Assembly: GCA_033439765.1 (NCBI GenBank)
Contig: JAULSN010000002.1
Coordinates: 310,001-374,000, forward strand
Source: Lasiosphaeria ovina
Lineage: Eukaryota; Ascomycota; Sordariomycetes; Sordariales; Lasiosphaeriaceae
Direction: 5' to 3'
DNA: 64,000 nucleotides
Below the pieces are notes generated by a model. That model made no database searches. It had not been told where the DNA came from and was given only the letters and a program-made list of their open reading frames with translations. Positions 21,901 through 32,694 of this stretch are shown here, in pieces. The position numbers were made by a program, and so were the translations under genes. Every line of letters begins with the position of its first letter. Position 1 is the stretch's first letter.

Positions 21901-22820
21901 CTGTCTCTTTTAGAGTGCCATGGACGCGTCTTGGGTGCCGTGAACATGTTTCGAATTTCCATCCTCGGACGCGTCCAAGCTGAGATGGCTACCTAGTCCA
22001 CACTCACAGCGTTCGCTGCTTTTCTCCCATCCCTTCGTGGATCGTACAAGAGCTCGAGGCAACGCGGAAACCTCCCTAAAAAACCTCGCTCACCTCCTTC
22101 CTGCGTACCTTCTTAATGGAGCGAAGGAATAGAAAATCTCAAAAAAGTCGGGCGGAGAAAAGACGGATCATTTGCCATCTCATTTTAGTGATTAATTACC
22201 AGACAAGTCGACGTCGCCCCGCTAAGCGACAAAAGAAAAGACGAAGGAAAAAGAGAAGAAGAAAAATAAACACTTGTCCAAAAACGTGAAGCGCAAGATG
22301 GCCAGAGAGGCGCTGGAAAGAACACCGAGAAGCTTTCTACCTATTTTCTAGGCTACTTCAGAACCTACGATGACGCGTTAATTAGAACCCAACGCTATGG
22401 GAATGGTCCTTGCCCACACTAATTTGGATTTACGACAGAATAAAAGCCCAGAACCACGGTGACAATGTCAGAAGACAAGGTCTGGGGCTTCCCTGTTTGT
22501 TGAAGGCGTTGACCATAATTCCCCAGGCGTTAAACCGGAGCGGCCGTCACGACATGGACCCAGCGAGGTAGAGGTACTGTACCTACATAATCGAGGCAAT
22601 GAGGATTGCGCGAGAGAGCACAGATGCCGGACCAAAGCTACATCCCCGCACGAGAAAATGGCAAGCAAGCACGATAATTACAGACAAGTCACGGAGCCAA
22701 TGTAATCCAAGGTTAATGAATGAGGCTCCAGTATCCAGTACCTCAGCCAGTGAGACATCCTGCCACGCGCCACTGCAACCCGAATCCTCCTCACGGTCTC
22801 TAATTACCATGCGAACAAAT
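21901..22820. other. Spacer 3' of the NACHT/propeller gene
   Basis: Nothing is recognised on either strand. A purine-rich AAAGACGAAGG-type stretch lies around 22225-22270. Short frames around 22468-22850 show no family features. Confidence 0.5.
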
Positions 22821-25800
22821 CTAAACCGTCGGCACGTCTACAGAACCTGATGTCCTAGGCCGGCGCCGACGACGCCGACGCGTCGGTGCATGGAGGGGAT
22901 CCGTTCTTAATAGATCTTCCTCATCCCGGCTGCCCGTGTCAGCACAACCCATGTCGGTCCGGCTTTCCAATCCGTTGACTGGGAGTGGACTGTCGGGGCA
23001 CTCAATGAGCCCCATATTATCCCGAACGACCTGTAGCCTCCTCGTGTCGGCGGCCGGCTGTGTATTATTTGTATTGCCCGCTGCGCGCCTGATGGCGCCG
23101 ATGTGGCGGTCGATGACCATGGGGGACGCGACCTGCTGGTGGTGGCGGTCGTGGGTGGAGTTGTTGCTTGGTGGTGGCGGCGGTGGCGACATGTCGTAGC
23201 TTGACGCGGGCGCCATGTGCAGCAGCACCCGGAACATGTTGCTCTGGTCCTGTGGCGGTTGGACTACGGCAAATGTATGGTCGAGACCGTGCCAGCGCGG
23301 GAGCGCGAGGAGGTCGAGGATCTCTCGCTCGCCGCCGCCGCCACCACCGTACGTGGCCACCTCTAGCGTGACGACAGAGCTTGAGCTTACGGGCAGCGCC
23401 GCAGAACCGGATTGTGGGGCGGCGGTGGTCGAGACGGTTGCGTGGATCATCTCGCCGGGTCGGAATGGGGTGCGGGAAATGGCGAAAGATCCCTGGCCGA
23501 GAGAGACTAAACGATTGCTCGTATCGTGCGGATCGTCGGCGGCGAGGTTAAGGACTGGGCGCGGATGGCTAGATGGGTAGAGCGGGGCGATCGTGTCGTC
23601 GATTATGGCAAACGCGGCGTCTTTGGAAATGGAAAGACGGCTAACGACTCGGGGGATGGTACAGACCCAGGAAGGCGATTCTGGTGGCGTAGAAGAAACG
23701 AAAGGTTAGCTTCGGCGGCAACGACATGGCAGAAGTGGGGGCCCTGAGGATTGAAATGTGACATACCCTCGAGAAAATTCCAGCGATAGAGCCTCGAGCT
23801 GTCGCAAAGGATGATGAGCGGCTCAGTACCATGAAACACCAGATGGAGTTCGTTCTGACGGAAATTGTGACGCGCTAAAGCGACGGGCCGGTACCGCAAC
23901 GCGTCTCCTGGCTCACGCTCCCACACCAAGAGATGCGTTTCCATGTTGAACTCGGAATCTGCAAAGGCAAGGAAGTGTCCATTGGGGCTAAATGTCAGCC
24001 CGTAGGCATAGCAGCTGGCACGCAGCCCCGGAGAAAGGAGGTGGGCGGACCAGGGAAACGGCTGGAGGGGCGCCCGGGCATCCGACCAAATATGCCTCAG
24101 GTCGGGGGTCGCATCCAAGCCAAGCACGAATGACTGGATCTCGTGCGAGGTTGTTGCCGTGGCAGGCTTCAAGACGAACACGGTGCGCAGAACGACGAAC
24201 TGCAAACAACTCTTGCAGATAGCCAGCGGGAAAGAAATCTTCCATCCCAGGTTGGTATTGTAGTAAAGGGACTGACACACAACCAACCATATCTCGTCGG
24301 GATTACAGAGTATTCGGATATCGGCGGCCTGGACGGGGCTCCCTTCAATGCTCCATATCTGGCAACGGGCTACCCACCCGCGGCATGCTGGACGAAGAGC
24401 TTTGCCGTTGGCCATGTATTCAAGGTTATTCCATTTGTTCTCGAACGACCTAGAAGGTTGAGGGTCAGTCTCTCCAATTTGCCCAAGATAAAATCTCACT
24501 TTCGCCTCACCTTGATGGCCAGATGCTCAGGACGACTACCAGCTTGCCGTCAGGATCAGCTTCCGATATCACGCAAAGCGGGATCGTACTGCTGTAGGGC
24601 GATTCAAGGCTCGCGGGCGCCAGTGACGTCGCTTGCGTCGTTCTCGTCTGTAGCAAGAACCGGCTGGGTGTAAACGCGGTAGCTTCGTCCCAAATGATCT
24701 CGGGGCTTTTTAGCAGAGTGTCGCCCCAATCGAGCTGCAGTTTCTGCATGTCTCGTTCAAACTCAACAAGGTCGGTTTCGAGTCCTTTGCCTTCCTTGCA
24801 CCCACCACCGAGTTTCCGCCACGTCTGACCGGTATCGCCGAGCCGCCTCGCCAATTTCGAAAGAATACATGACTGTGGGCACAAGTCTAGCAGCATGGCA
24901 TACGGCGCTTCGGTGCGGAGTAGTTGCATGGACAAGTAGTGAGCCTCAATCCAGCTCATGAGGTTCAGCGGTTTGGATAGGAAACTGTCCAACAGTTCCG
25001 CAAGCGGCTCCAGAGAGGGCCTGCCAGAGTCATCCCGTCTCTCTAGAAAGTCGCCCATCTCAAGGTGCCGGATCCAAAACGGCGCAGCGTACGACGCGAA
25101 CGGAAAACCCTGACGAAACGCGAGGGGGTCGGCTTTGCGAGTGGTATCGCCAAAGAAGGGTTGGGCAGGCACATAGTACAGGAGATATCGCAAGCAAACC
25201 ATGACCAGCTCTATATGTGCGACGCTTGGTTCGGGCACAAGCCGTCTGCGAATGTCGCCGATGCTGGGCTTGTCGGCGTGGGATCGCCCCCCGTGGTCCT
25301 TGAAATCGTACGATGGCATGGAGAAGTGCGTGAATCTGGAGAGGCGAGACCATGGGCCGTCGCTCTGGTCGCCATGTGCTGAGAAATATTCCCTCGCGGA
25401 ATTGTGGATAAACCGGAATCCCTGGTGCGGCCGTTTCTCGACGCCAGGTGTTGGGTCGTCTCGGAGCCTCTCGACGAGACCTGCGCACGCCCAGAGCACG
25501 CTTTCCTCAAATGAATCGTGGGCACGGCGAGTCTCGGCCTCCGAGGGAGGTACCTTGACATCCTGGGCCGGCATGATGACATCTCGCAGCCGCGCAGTGT
25601 CGAGGCGTTTGAGAGAGTATGTCAGCCAGACGAGGACCCGGCTTGCTAGGTCTCGCTCCCCGCTGTGCCTCCTCCAGATGAGGTCGCATATACGATTATA
25701 CATGGGTTCCAGCCCTTCTGGGAACGTAACGCTGCGGATAGTCTTGAGCCTCTGCAGCGCATCAAACACGGGAGAGGCGAGGTAGTCAATCATCAGGCGG

Positions 25801-27653
25801 GCCCACAGGAACATGCCGTCAGCACCCGTCGTGAGGTGGTCGACGAGCTCGGCAGGATCGGCGTGGCCGGGGAGCAGGCCGCTGGCTAGGAGCTCATCAA
25901 TTTCATTCTGAAGGTACAGCTGGATGTCGACTTTAACAGCGGCCTTGTCGACCTCAAACCGCATCTCTTCCCGAACGGCTCTTTGGAGCTGGGTGACGCC
26001 GTAGCGGCTGAAGAGCAGCATGCGGCAGGATCGGGCACGGGACAGGTTCTGGAGCGCGCAAACAACATCTTTGGGATCGTCCGCCTCGTCGATTGCGTCC
26101 AGGACGATGTACGTCGTGGAGGGGCTATTTCGCATGTACGCAGCTATCAGATCTTCCAGCTCACCGTTCGTAGCGGTGCCTTGGCCGTGCGAGCTGTACT
26201 GCATCGAAAAGGTGCATGCGTCAAGCAGAGCGCGATTCGAGCGGTTCATTTGCAGCAGCTGCGCCATGACGGCGCTCAGTGCCGCCCTGGAATCGTTGTG
26301 GGGCAAATCAAATCGGAAGAAGTAATACACAACTTCGGGGCGTGTCTGCGTTCCCACCATTGGCAACGGTGGTGCAGTCTTCATCTCATTGATCACCATC
26401 GAGCTCAGAACCGTCTTTCCGCAGCCGGGCCTGCCTACAGAACGTCAGTCAGTGGTAATCAAATGGGCGCTTCCGGCACCTAGTCAAAGATAATTACCAT
26501 AAATCCATAAGGTACGCGAGTCAAAGACCTTTTTAGGCGTATGAGACTCGGCTGCTGTGGTGGGGGAACGGCACCAGTTTTTGAATCTCTGGTCCTCAAG
26601 AAACCAGTTCCCGGAATCCTCTGTAGCCAGACGGAGACTTTGTTCAAAGATCGCTGAAAATGCCGGTGGAGCCAGCCATTCCTGGATTCGGGATACGGCA
26701 TCCTCTGTAGGGTAAACGGGCAGTCAGAACTAGACGGCCCGTAAAAAGTCGCGGAGAGGAGCAGAGGCCAGACTGAGATTCGGGTTTCAAAGGTACCTTA
26801 CCTTCGTTCCTCTTCTCTATTCCAAGGAGGGCGTCTTGGGTCAGCCTCTTCACCTCTTCGACCTGGCTTTGGGTGAGCTGCTCGTCATGCAAAATCTTTT
26901 TTGCTAGTGCTCTCTCTTGCTTTTCTGCTTCGACCAGGTGATTCATAGCACGTGTCTGAAACAAATTAAGCTCGTCTCGGACGACCTGCTGTTGGAATGC
27001 CATCCGGTCAAGCAGTTCCGAGAGACGAGCATCAAAGGGGCGCCAAATGACAGAGTTGACGACCCTCAAGGCACTTTTTGCCCCTGGAGTTGAATTGGCT
27101 ATCAGCACGGCACGGCTCCTTGATAATCTGGTTGAAAGGGTCTCGCCTCGCTCTTACTTCCGTCGCTCTTGACGAAGACCGTCGCGATAGTGTGGAACAC
27201 GTCAAACAGGGTGACGTACACGGCCTCGAATGCACGTCTGATTCGACCGTCGTCATTCAGGGGTGACACAGGGACGTTGGGATATTGTGGGAACGTCCCC
27301 CCAAGCCGGCCCAAAAGTGTGATAGTACGGTTGAAGAAATCCCCATAGTTGCTGGCCAGCTGGAGAACCAGGCGCAAGCCGCCCCAAACCAGCGCGGCGA
27401 TTTCGGGGTTGGACGACACAACGGTGTCAATGACCTTGCAGAATGGCTCAAGCCTTCGGGCGAAATTATCGATCATGTCGAGAAGGACAAGCGCGCCGCG
27501 ACGCTTCTTTAGCCTCACGGCCACTGCCGTCAGCTTTTCCAAGCCATCAAGTAGATCTTGTCGGCCTGCGCAGGGCGAGAAAAGAAGACGGTCCTGTTCT
27601 GGGAGGCCCGCCAAGAAACGATCGCGCGCTGAAAAGAAAACGTCGTCTCCCAT
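22821..27653 (-). CDS. NLR-like protein: DUF7708, NACHT, propeller-like C-terminus
   Basis: Six exons (minus): 27653-27158, 27098-26802, 26704-26498, 26434-24511, 24449-23767, 23680-22821. Every phase closes, giving 1488 residues with no stop. The N-terminus (to about residue 165) has the ALVWGGLRLVLQLASNY signature of DUF7708. A charged, coiled-coil-like segment lies at about 190-260. The NACHT P-loop GRPGCGKT is at about 334-341 and Walker B YIVLDAIDE at about 442-450, with FRFIHNSAREYF further on. From about residue 975 the C-terminal part looks like a beta-propeller (GLTFSPNGHFLAFAD near 1125). It ends in Pro-rich, Asn/His-rich and finally Arg-rich low complexity (RRRRRRRP). Fungal STAND proteins of this plan act in recognition and cell-death signalling; the specific role is unknown. 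It lies 387 bases downstream of another NACHT gene on the same strand. Confidence 0.88.
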
Positions 27654-28040
27654 GGTGTGTGTGGTGCGAATCGGCAGTGACGATGCGCGTCAATTAGGGT
27701 TATTCGAAATTATTAGTCGAGCAGTAATTACGGATGACAGCTTGTCTGTCTTGTCACCCTGGAAATAAGGAGTTGGGCGGTTACCTGCCTTACCTACCTA
27801 TGCGTGTCCACGTGTTTTAGCCGCCGAGGTTGCCCAAAGCACAGCCGCCCAACGGGCCAACACTCTGCTGATTACTGCAATGCTGCAGCTACGGTTTCAA
27901 GGGGCAAAAAAAGGTCCCTCCGTCTGGGGATGTATTTATTGTGACGTGCTAATTAAAGCGACAGGCCAACTGAACATGGGCACCTTGCGAACTCTCTAGG
28001 ACACCTTTCTTCATAAAATCCTCCTTTCTATAGGCTCTCT
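27654..28040. promoter_or_regulatory. 387-base spacer between tandem NACHT genes
   Basis: This short spacer must hold the terminator of the upstream NACHT/ankyrin gene and the promoter of the NACHT/propeller gene. A TACCTGCCTTACCTACCTA tract lies near 27781, and TTATTGTGACG/AATTAAAG sequence near 27935. No other feature is seen. Confidence 0.5.
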
Positions 28041-31000
28041 TCAGGCTGCCAGATCTCTTTCCCGTCCATCAGGATCCATATCCTCATGCGAAGTTGCTAA
28101 TCGGGCAAAATGGCTCAGCGCCTCCTCCGAGATGGGATTGATGTTCCCTTGGCCGAGATATTCATCCCTCTGCTTTTTGGTTCGCGCCACCAGCTCGTCC
28201 CAAGTCACGCCCAGATGCTCCGAAATGTTCTTCGCGCCATTCTCGTCCCGAATCCTCGTCTTGCTCTTGAGTGACTGCAATTCGGGGCTCGCGCCACACA
28301 ACAGAAGAAACTTCGCGAACTCAGCGGCCTCAATAGTTGGTTTTCTTGCGGCATGGTGAAGTGCGGTCGTATACTTGTCGCTCCGTCGATGATCGACTTC
28401 CGCACCGCCTTGAAGAAGTACCTTCGCCATATCGATGTCAAAATTTGTCCGCGCGACATTCACTAGCGTACCGCCACAATAAATAGGCCCCATATCCTCG
28501 ACAATTCTCTTCTTTACCCACAAGTTGAGTAGAAATTGCACTCTGTCCGGAAACCCGGTCGTCCACTGCAGGGTGGATAGTTGGGCAAAACGTGAGGCTG
28601 TATATTTGAGCCCGTCAGGACCTCTTTGCTCCTGCCGCTTAGTTTGAGATTCGGCAATGTTCATGTATTTTTCCCATATGTCGTATACTTTGCCTGAGTC
28701 CGATTTTAAGACCTCCTGGAGGGTAGTAAGACATAAATCGTGCAAACTGCCGGGTGCTATATAAAAAGATGATAAGTATTCTAGGAATAAATCTAGTACC
28801 TCTGTGTTGCCGTGATTGATAGCAACCGCCACTAGGGGTCCGGGGTGCCCGGTGGGCTTCCAGCGTAGGCCGAGGTGGAAGCAGACGCCTTCGCCGAAGC
28901 TTTTGCCGAAGCCTTCTTTTAAAAGCAAGACAAATAGCGCCGGCGATCCAAATGATGCAGCCAGTTCGAGTAGCTTCCTATCAACGGAAGATTTGCGTAA
29001 AGGCTTCCAGAAGGGTATGAGCAATCTCACAGCGTCAATATTGTCTGCTTGAATAAGATCAAAGAGAAGTGGCTGGATTTCATCTGGGTCTGGATCAGGT
29101 TGCGTTGCACGAGGGATCTGATCCGTTTCCCTTGTCTGGTGATACTGAGCCAAATGATGGTCCCGCATACGGCGTGAGAGGAAGCCTCCATGTGCATACT
29201 CGCACGTCGGAATGCTGCACTTCCAAGGCCTGTCGTGGTATTTCTCGTGTGATTGTCGTTCATTTCGAGTTTCGAACCCGAGACGGCGGCGTGGGCAATA
29301 TACGAAGCTGCAATTGAAAGGCCGGGCGCCATAGATTTTACGGAGCAGACAGCCGTCGCAATTCCGTTGATAGCAGCTCGGGGAACCTTGGCAATCGAGC
29401 AGAGAATCAACCGTCTCGTGGATTAGGACTGATGTATGTGAGATCGTTAGAGGATCGAGATTTATCCAGGATGACCCTGTCTTTCCATCAGCTGCCATGT
29501 CTAATTGAGGCACCATGATCTTGTGAAGAGAATGTACCTTGTTGTCGTTTGTGCTGCGATGCCGAACATTCTTGACGAAACTGGATAGCCTTTGCCAATA
29601 ATTCATGGAGGTCGGGTGATACGGCTTTCAACGCCTTGATTGCTGGCTTCTCGCTTTCGATTTCTCCACTGTACTTAGGATTGCTTCGATCCTCGAGCAG
29701 CATCCCGAGGGGGTGAATCAAGTCGTGAGAGATTGGGGCATCCGGAGCGGCTGGGCTTATTATACGCTCCACAAGTTCAAGCCAGCTGGTCGTCGCATAC
29801 TCGTGGAAGACGTATTTCCCCCCAAGAGCATTCTCACTAATCTCTTCCTCGAGTAACCCAGGATCGTGATGTTCTTGACACAAGTACGCTATACAGCACG
29901 TCGCCAGGCTAAGTGTCGATTCCCAAATATCAATACACTCGACGAGGCGAGGGCTTGAAATATATCTATTGTCTATTAGCGAAAATCTCACATGTCAGTG
30001 GGGGGAGGACATTTACTCTTTGACCGTGAAGTGAACGAATTGGACACAATCGTCGACGACTTCGACGATCGGTCCGCAAACCTTGTCAAGTTGGAGGTTG
30101 ATCTGGAGCGGGAGCTTTCCCTCTCTGTCTTCTGTCCTAATCGTCAGAGCATGCTGGATTTCTCGTAGTGTCAGGGGTGTCGGTGCACACGCAATCCACC
30201 CGAGAATTTTGCAGGCTTTCGTTTTGGCATATGGGTCTAGGCTGCTTATGCGCTGAAAAATCCGTTCGTATCTATATTTTAAGGTTAGTCTAAACTTGAC
30301 GTTGACGGTTGAGTAAATGAGGAGATAGACCCACGCTGCGTTAAGGCTCTCCGGTAGCACTCTCAGCTCATTTTCAATCTCGGAAATATTGTCCATGAAT
30401 TCCACGCATTTTAGAACAACATTTGCGTAGAGAAACATCCCTGCATTTAGGTCGTTAGCCATTAGTACTTCGTAGTTTACTCGACTCTCCAACTTCTATA
30501 CTCACCCTTTGACTTCCAAGCTAGAGGTGAAAGTAATCGCCGAATCTCTGACTTGAACTCTCCTGAAGCGTGACAGCCTCGAAGCCAATCTTCCGTCCAT
30601 GTATTCACGTAGACTTGAATACTTCCAGAGTTTTCGGCGTCTACCCGTAAGGTGGATTTGGGTTGGCTAGCGAGACACTTCTTCAGGTCTGCCTCTGGCC
30701 TGCTGCTCATGCAAACGCGCAATCCCTCCAAGACATCCAACAAAGTCATAAGGCGCTGGACAAGCAGGCAACGCTGTGCTTCGCCTATTTCATCCAGTCC
30801 ATCAACGACAATGTAAACGGGCTCTTTGCAGGCCAGGACAAGGTTAGAGAGAAGTTTCTCGGCTGCCTCTAGGTTGTTCCTCAGGACCTCGAGGCTTGAT
30901 TGGCACACAACTGATTGAAGCATCTCATCTTGGGAAGCAAGTTGGAATATCAGCGAGTGAAAAACCGAGAGTGCCGATGTCCTGTCGGCGAGGGTATAGG

Positions 31001-32091
31001 TAAGGAAGATGAATAGCGCTTTCCCCCGGCCCCGGGCGCTCTGTATCGCCGTGGTGGACAAGAATGTCTTTCCTACAAGCCAGTCGTGAGTCTCGGCTGA
31101 TATTGACGGGCGAGGCTTACATACCCGAACCAGGAATCCCCTGTAGCCACATACACCGTTTTGACTTGTCAGAGCCGTCAAGCCATTCGGTAAAGGCTGG
31201 GGTTTTGAGCAACCATCTCCCTGTTCCCTCACACACTCGGCTTTGCACCCAGTGCAGTTTGTCGTCATAGCGTTCCGGACGCACATCAGTCATGATGCTG
31301 CGATACTCTTGGCGACGATCGGTACTGTCCGTGATGTCAAAGTGCTCCAAAGCGCGGACCCGAAGTTCGTGTTGTTGTCGGATATCTTCTGATTGAGTAT
31401 CTCGGCGCAGCAGAAGTGTGTGGCTCTCAACATTTTCCTTCACCACCTTAATCTTGTTGCGGTATTTAGGCCACAGAGCTTCAAAGACGTATCTCCAGCC
31501 TAATTATATACGTAGACACCACATTCATTAACATCTCTTATTCATGATATCCATAGGTATGCAAGGAGAACAATCAGGATGGCAGCTGAACTTACGAGAG
31601 AGACGGAAGAATCGAAATGCGATGGAGTAAAATTCGATGATTTCCTTGAAGAAAAGTAGCAGGACGTCGCCAATACGGTCATTTCGGCCAAAGAGTAGCG
31701 CGGCCTGCTTGAACTCGGGCAGCGCGTTACCGATCTCTGCCATGGTATCGACGACAGCATCGAAGGAGGCTTTCAAGACATTGGCCCATTGAAGAAGCAA
31801 GACAATTGGACCCCATATGAGAGCCAAAATGTCAGGTTTTGCCTGCACAAATACCCCAATTGCGTCTGAATAGTCGTTTAATCGAGTGAGATATGGATCG
31901 ATCTTGGATAGATGGCGGAGGTGGCCATGTTTGGCTTGTTCCGCCTGGAGCTTTTTTGTCTCCTTGTAGACATGGTCCACAGAGGTAGCCTGGCTGATCT
32001 TGTCGTAAATTTCAGCATCGTTCACGTCATTCTTGAACTTGAGAACCGCTGTCTCAAACGCGGCTTGGATTGGATCGTTTGGCGTAGCCAT
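28041..32091 (-). CDS. NLR-like protein: DUF7708, NACHT, zinc fingers, ankyrin repeats
   Basis: Six exons (minus): 32091-31596, 31499-31125, 31072-30506, 30440-30017, 29965-29538, 29500-28041, giving 1249 residues. The start is the first ATG (MATPNDP); the frame upstream has only a TTG. DUF7708-type helices (ALIWGPIVLLLQWA) come first. The NACHT P-loop GIPGSGKT spans the exon 2/3 junction (about residues 284-291), Walker B is YIVVDGLDE at about 377-385, and the winged-helix end is FVHFTVKEY. Two C-x4-C...H-x4-5-H zinc-finger-like units lie at about 827-884 (FNCSFVYC, WKCSIPTC). Ankyrin-like repeats fill about 905-1190 (KVLLQGGAEVDHR, TALHHAARKP). The last intron would be only 37 bases (29501-29537); phase closes exactly, but a frameshift there cannot be excluded. 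Likely a signalling STAND ATPase; ligand unknown. Confidence 0.85.
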
Positions 32092-32694
32092 TTTGATGAT
32101 AGGATCAGCTTCCAATGACTAGGTGGTCTGGTCGGAACTACGAGGGTGCGCGGACTCGTTACGTTAAGAAGACATGCGTGAGACGGCAGTCGTCAGAAAA
32201 AGAACTCGCGTCCCTCACAAGTCGGGCGTCGATTGGGCTGTGCTTCGCCACAGTCTTACCTAGCCCTCATGGTCATGGCCCCGACGCTGTGTCCCCCTAA
32301 AACTCAGCCTCCTGCGGCCACGTCCTGACCGGCAGTCATAGGTTGGGAAGCGCACAACGTCCAAGGCACCCATAGCGGCTGCATGCCTCCGTAGCAGCGT
32401 ACGGCAGCTCCAATCACATCGCTGTTGGTTTGGGCGTGGTCAAAATTTTCAACAATTTTAACCCCTCGACTCGAGGACGCCACACAATCGAGGCCCAGGG
32501 CTGTGCTGTGCTGTGCTGTGCTGTGCTGTGCTGCCACGAACTTGGACCCGAATCTGCCTTGTTCGACACTTGTGGTTTTCGAGCGCACCAGCGGAAAGTC
32601 AAAATACGTTACCACAAAGTCCAGTTGTTGTTGCCAGTGATTTGCGATCCTTTCTCCCACCTCCATCCATGTTTCTCGCCCGGTCCCGCGCGCA
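32092..32694. promoter_or_regulatory. Divergent promoter between NACHT/ankyrin and SNF2 genes
   Basis: This spacer drives two divergent genes. It contains a (CTGTG)n pentanucleotide repeat at about 32501-32532. GGTC/TTTTCAACAATTTTAA sequence lies just left of it, and a CCTCCATCCATG leader precedes the SNF2 gene start. No protein gene is supported within it. Confidence 0.55.
32501..32532. repeat. (CTGTG)n pentanucleotide microsatellite
   Basis: Six perfect CTGTG units plus a partial one. It lies about 160 bases upstream of the SNF2 gene start, within the divergent promoter. It is not in any accepted coding frame. Confidence 0.95.
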
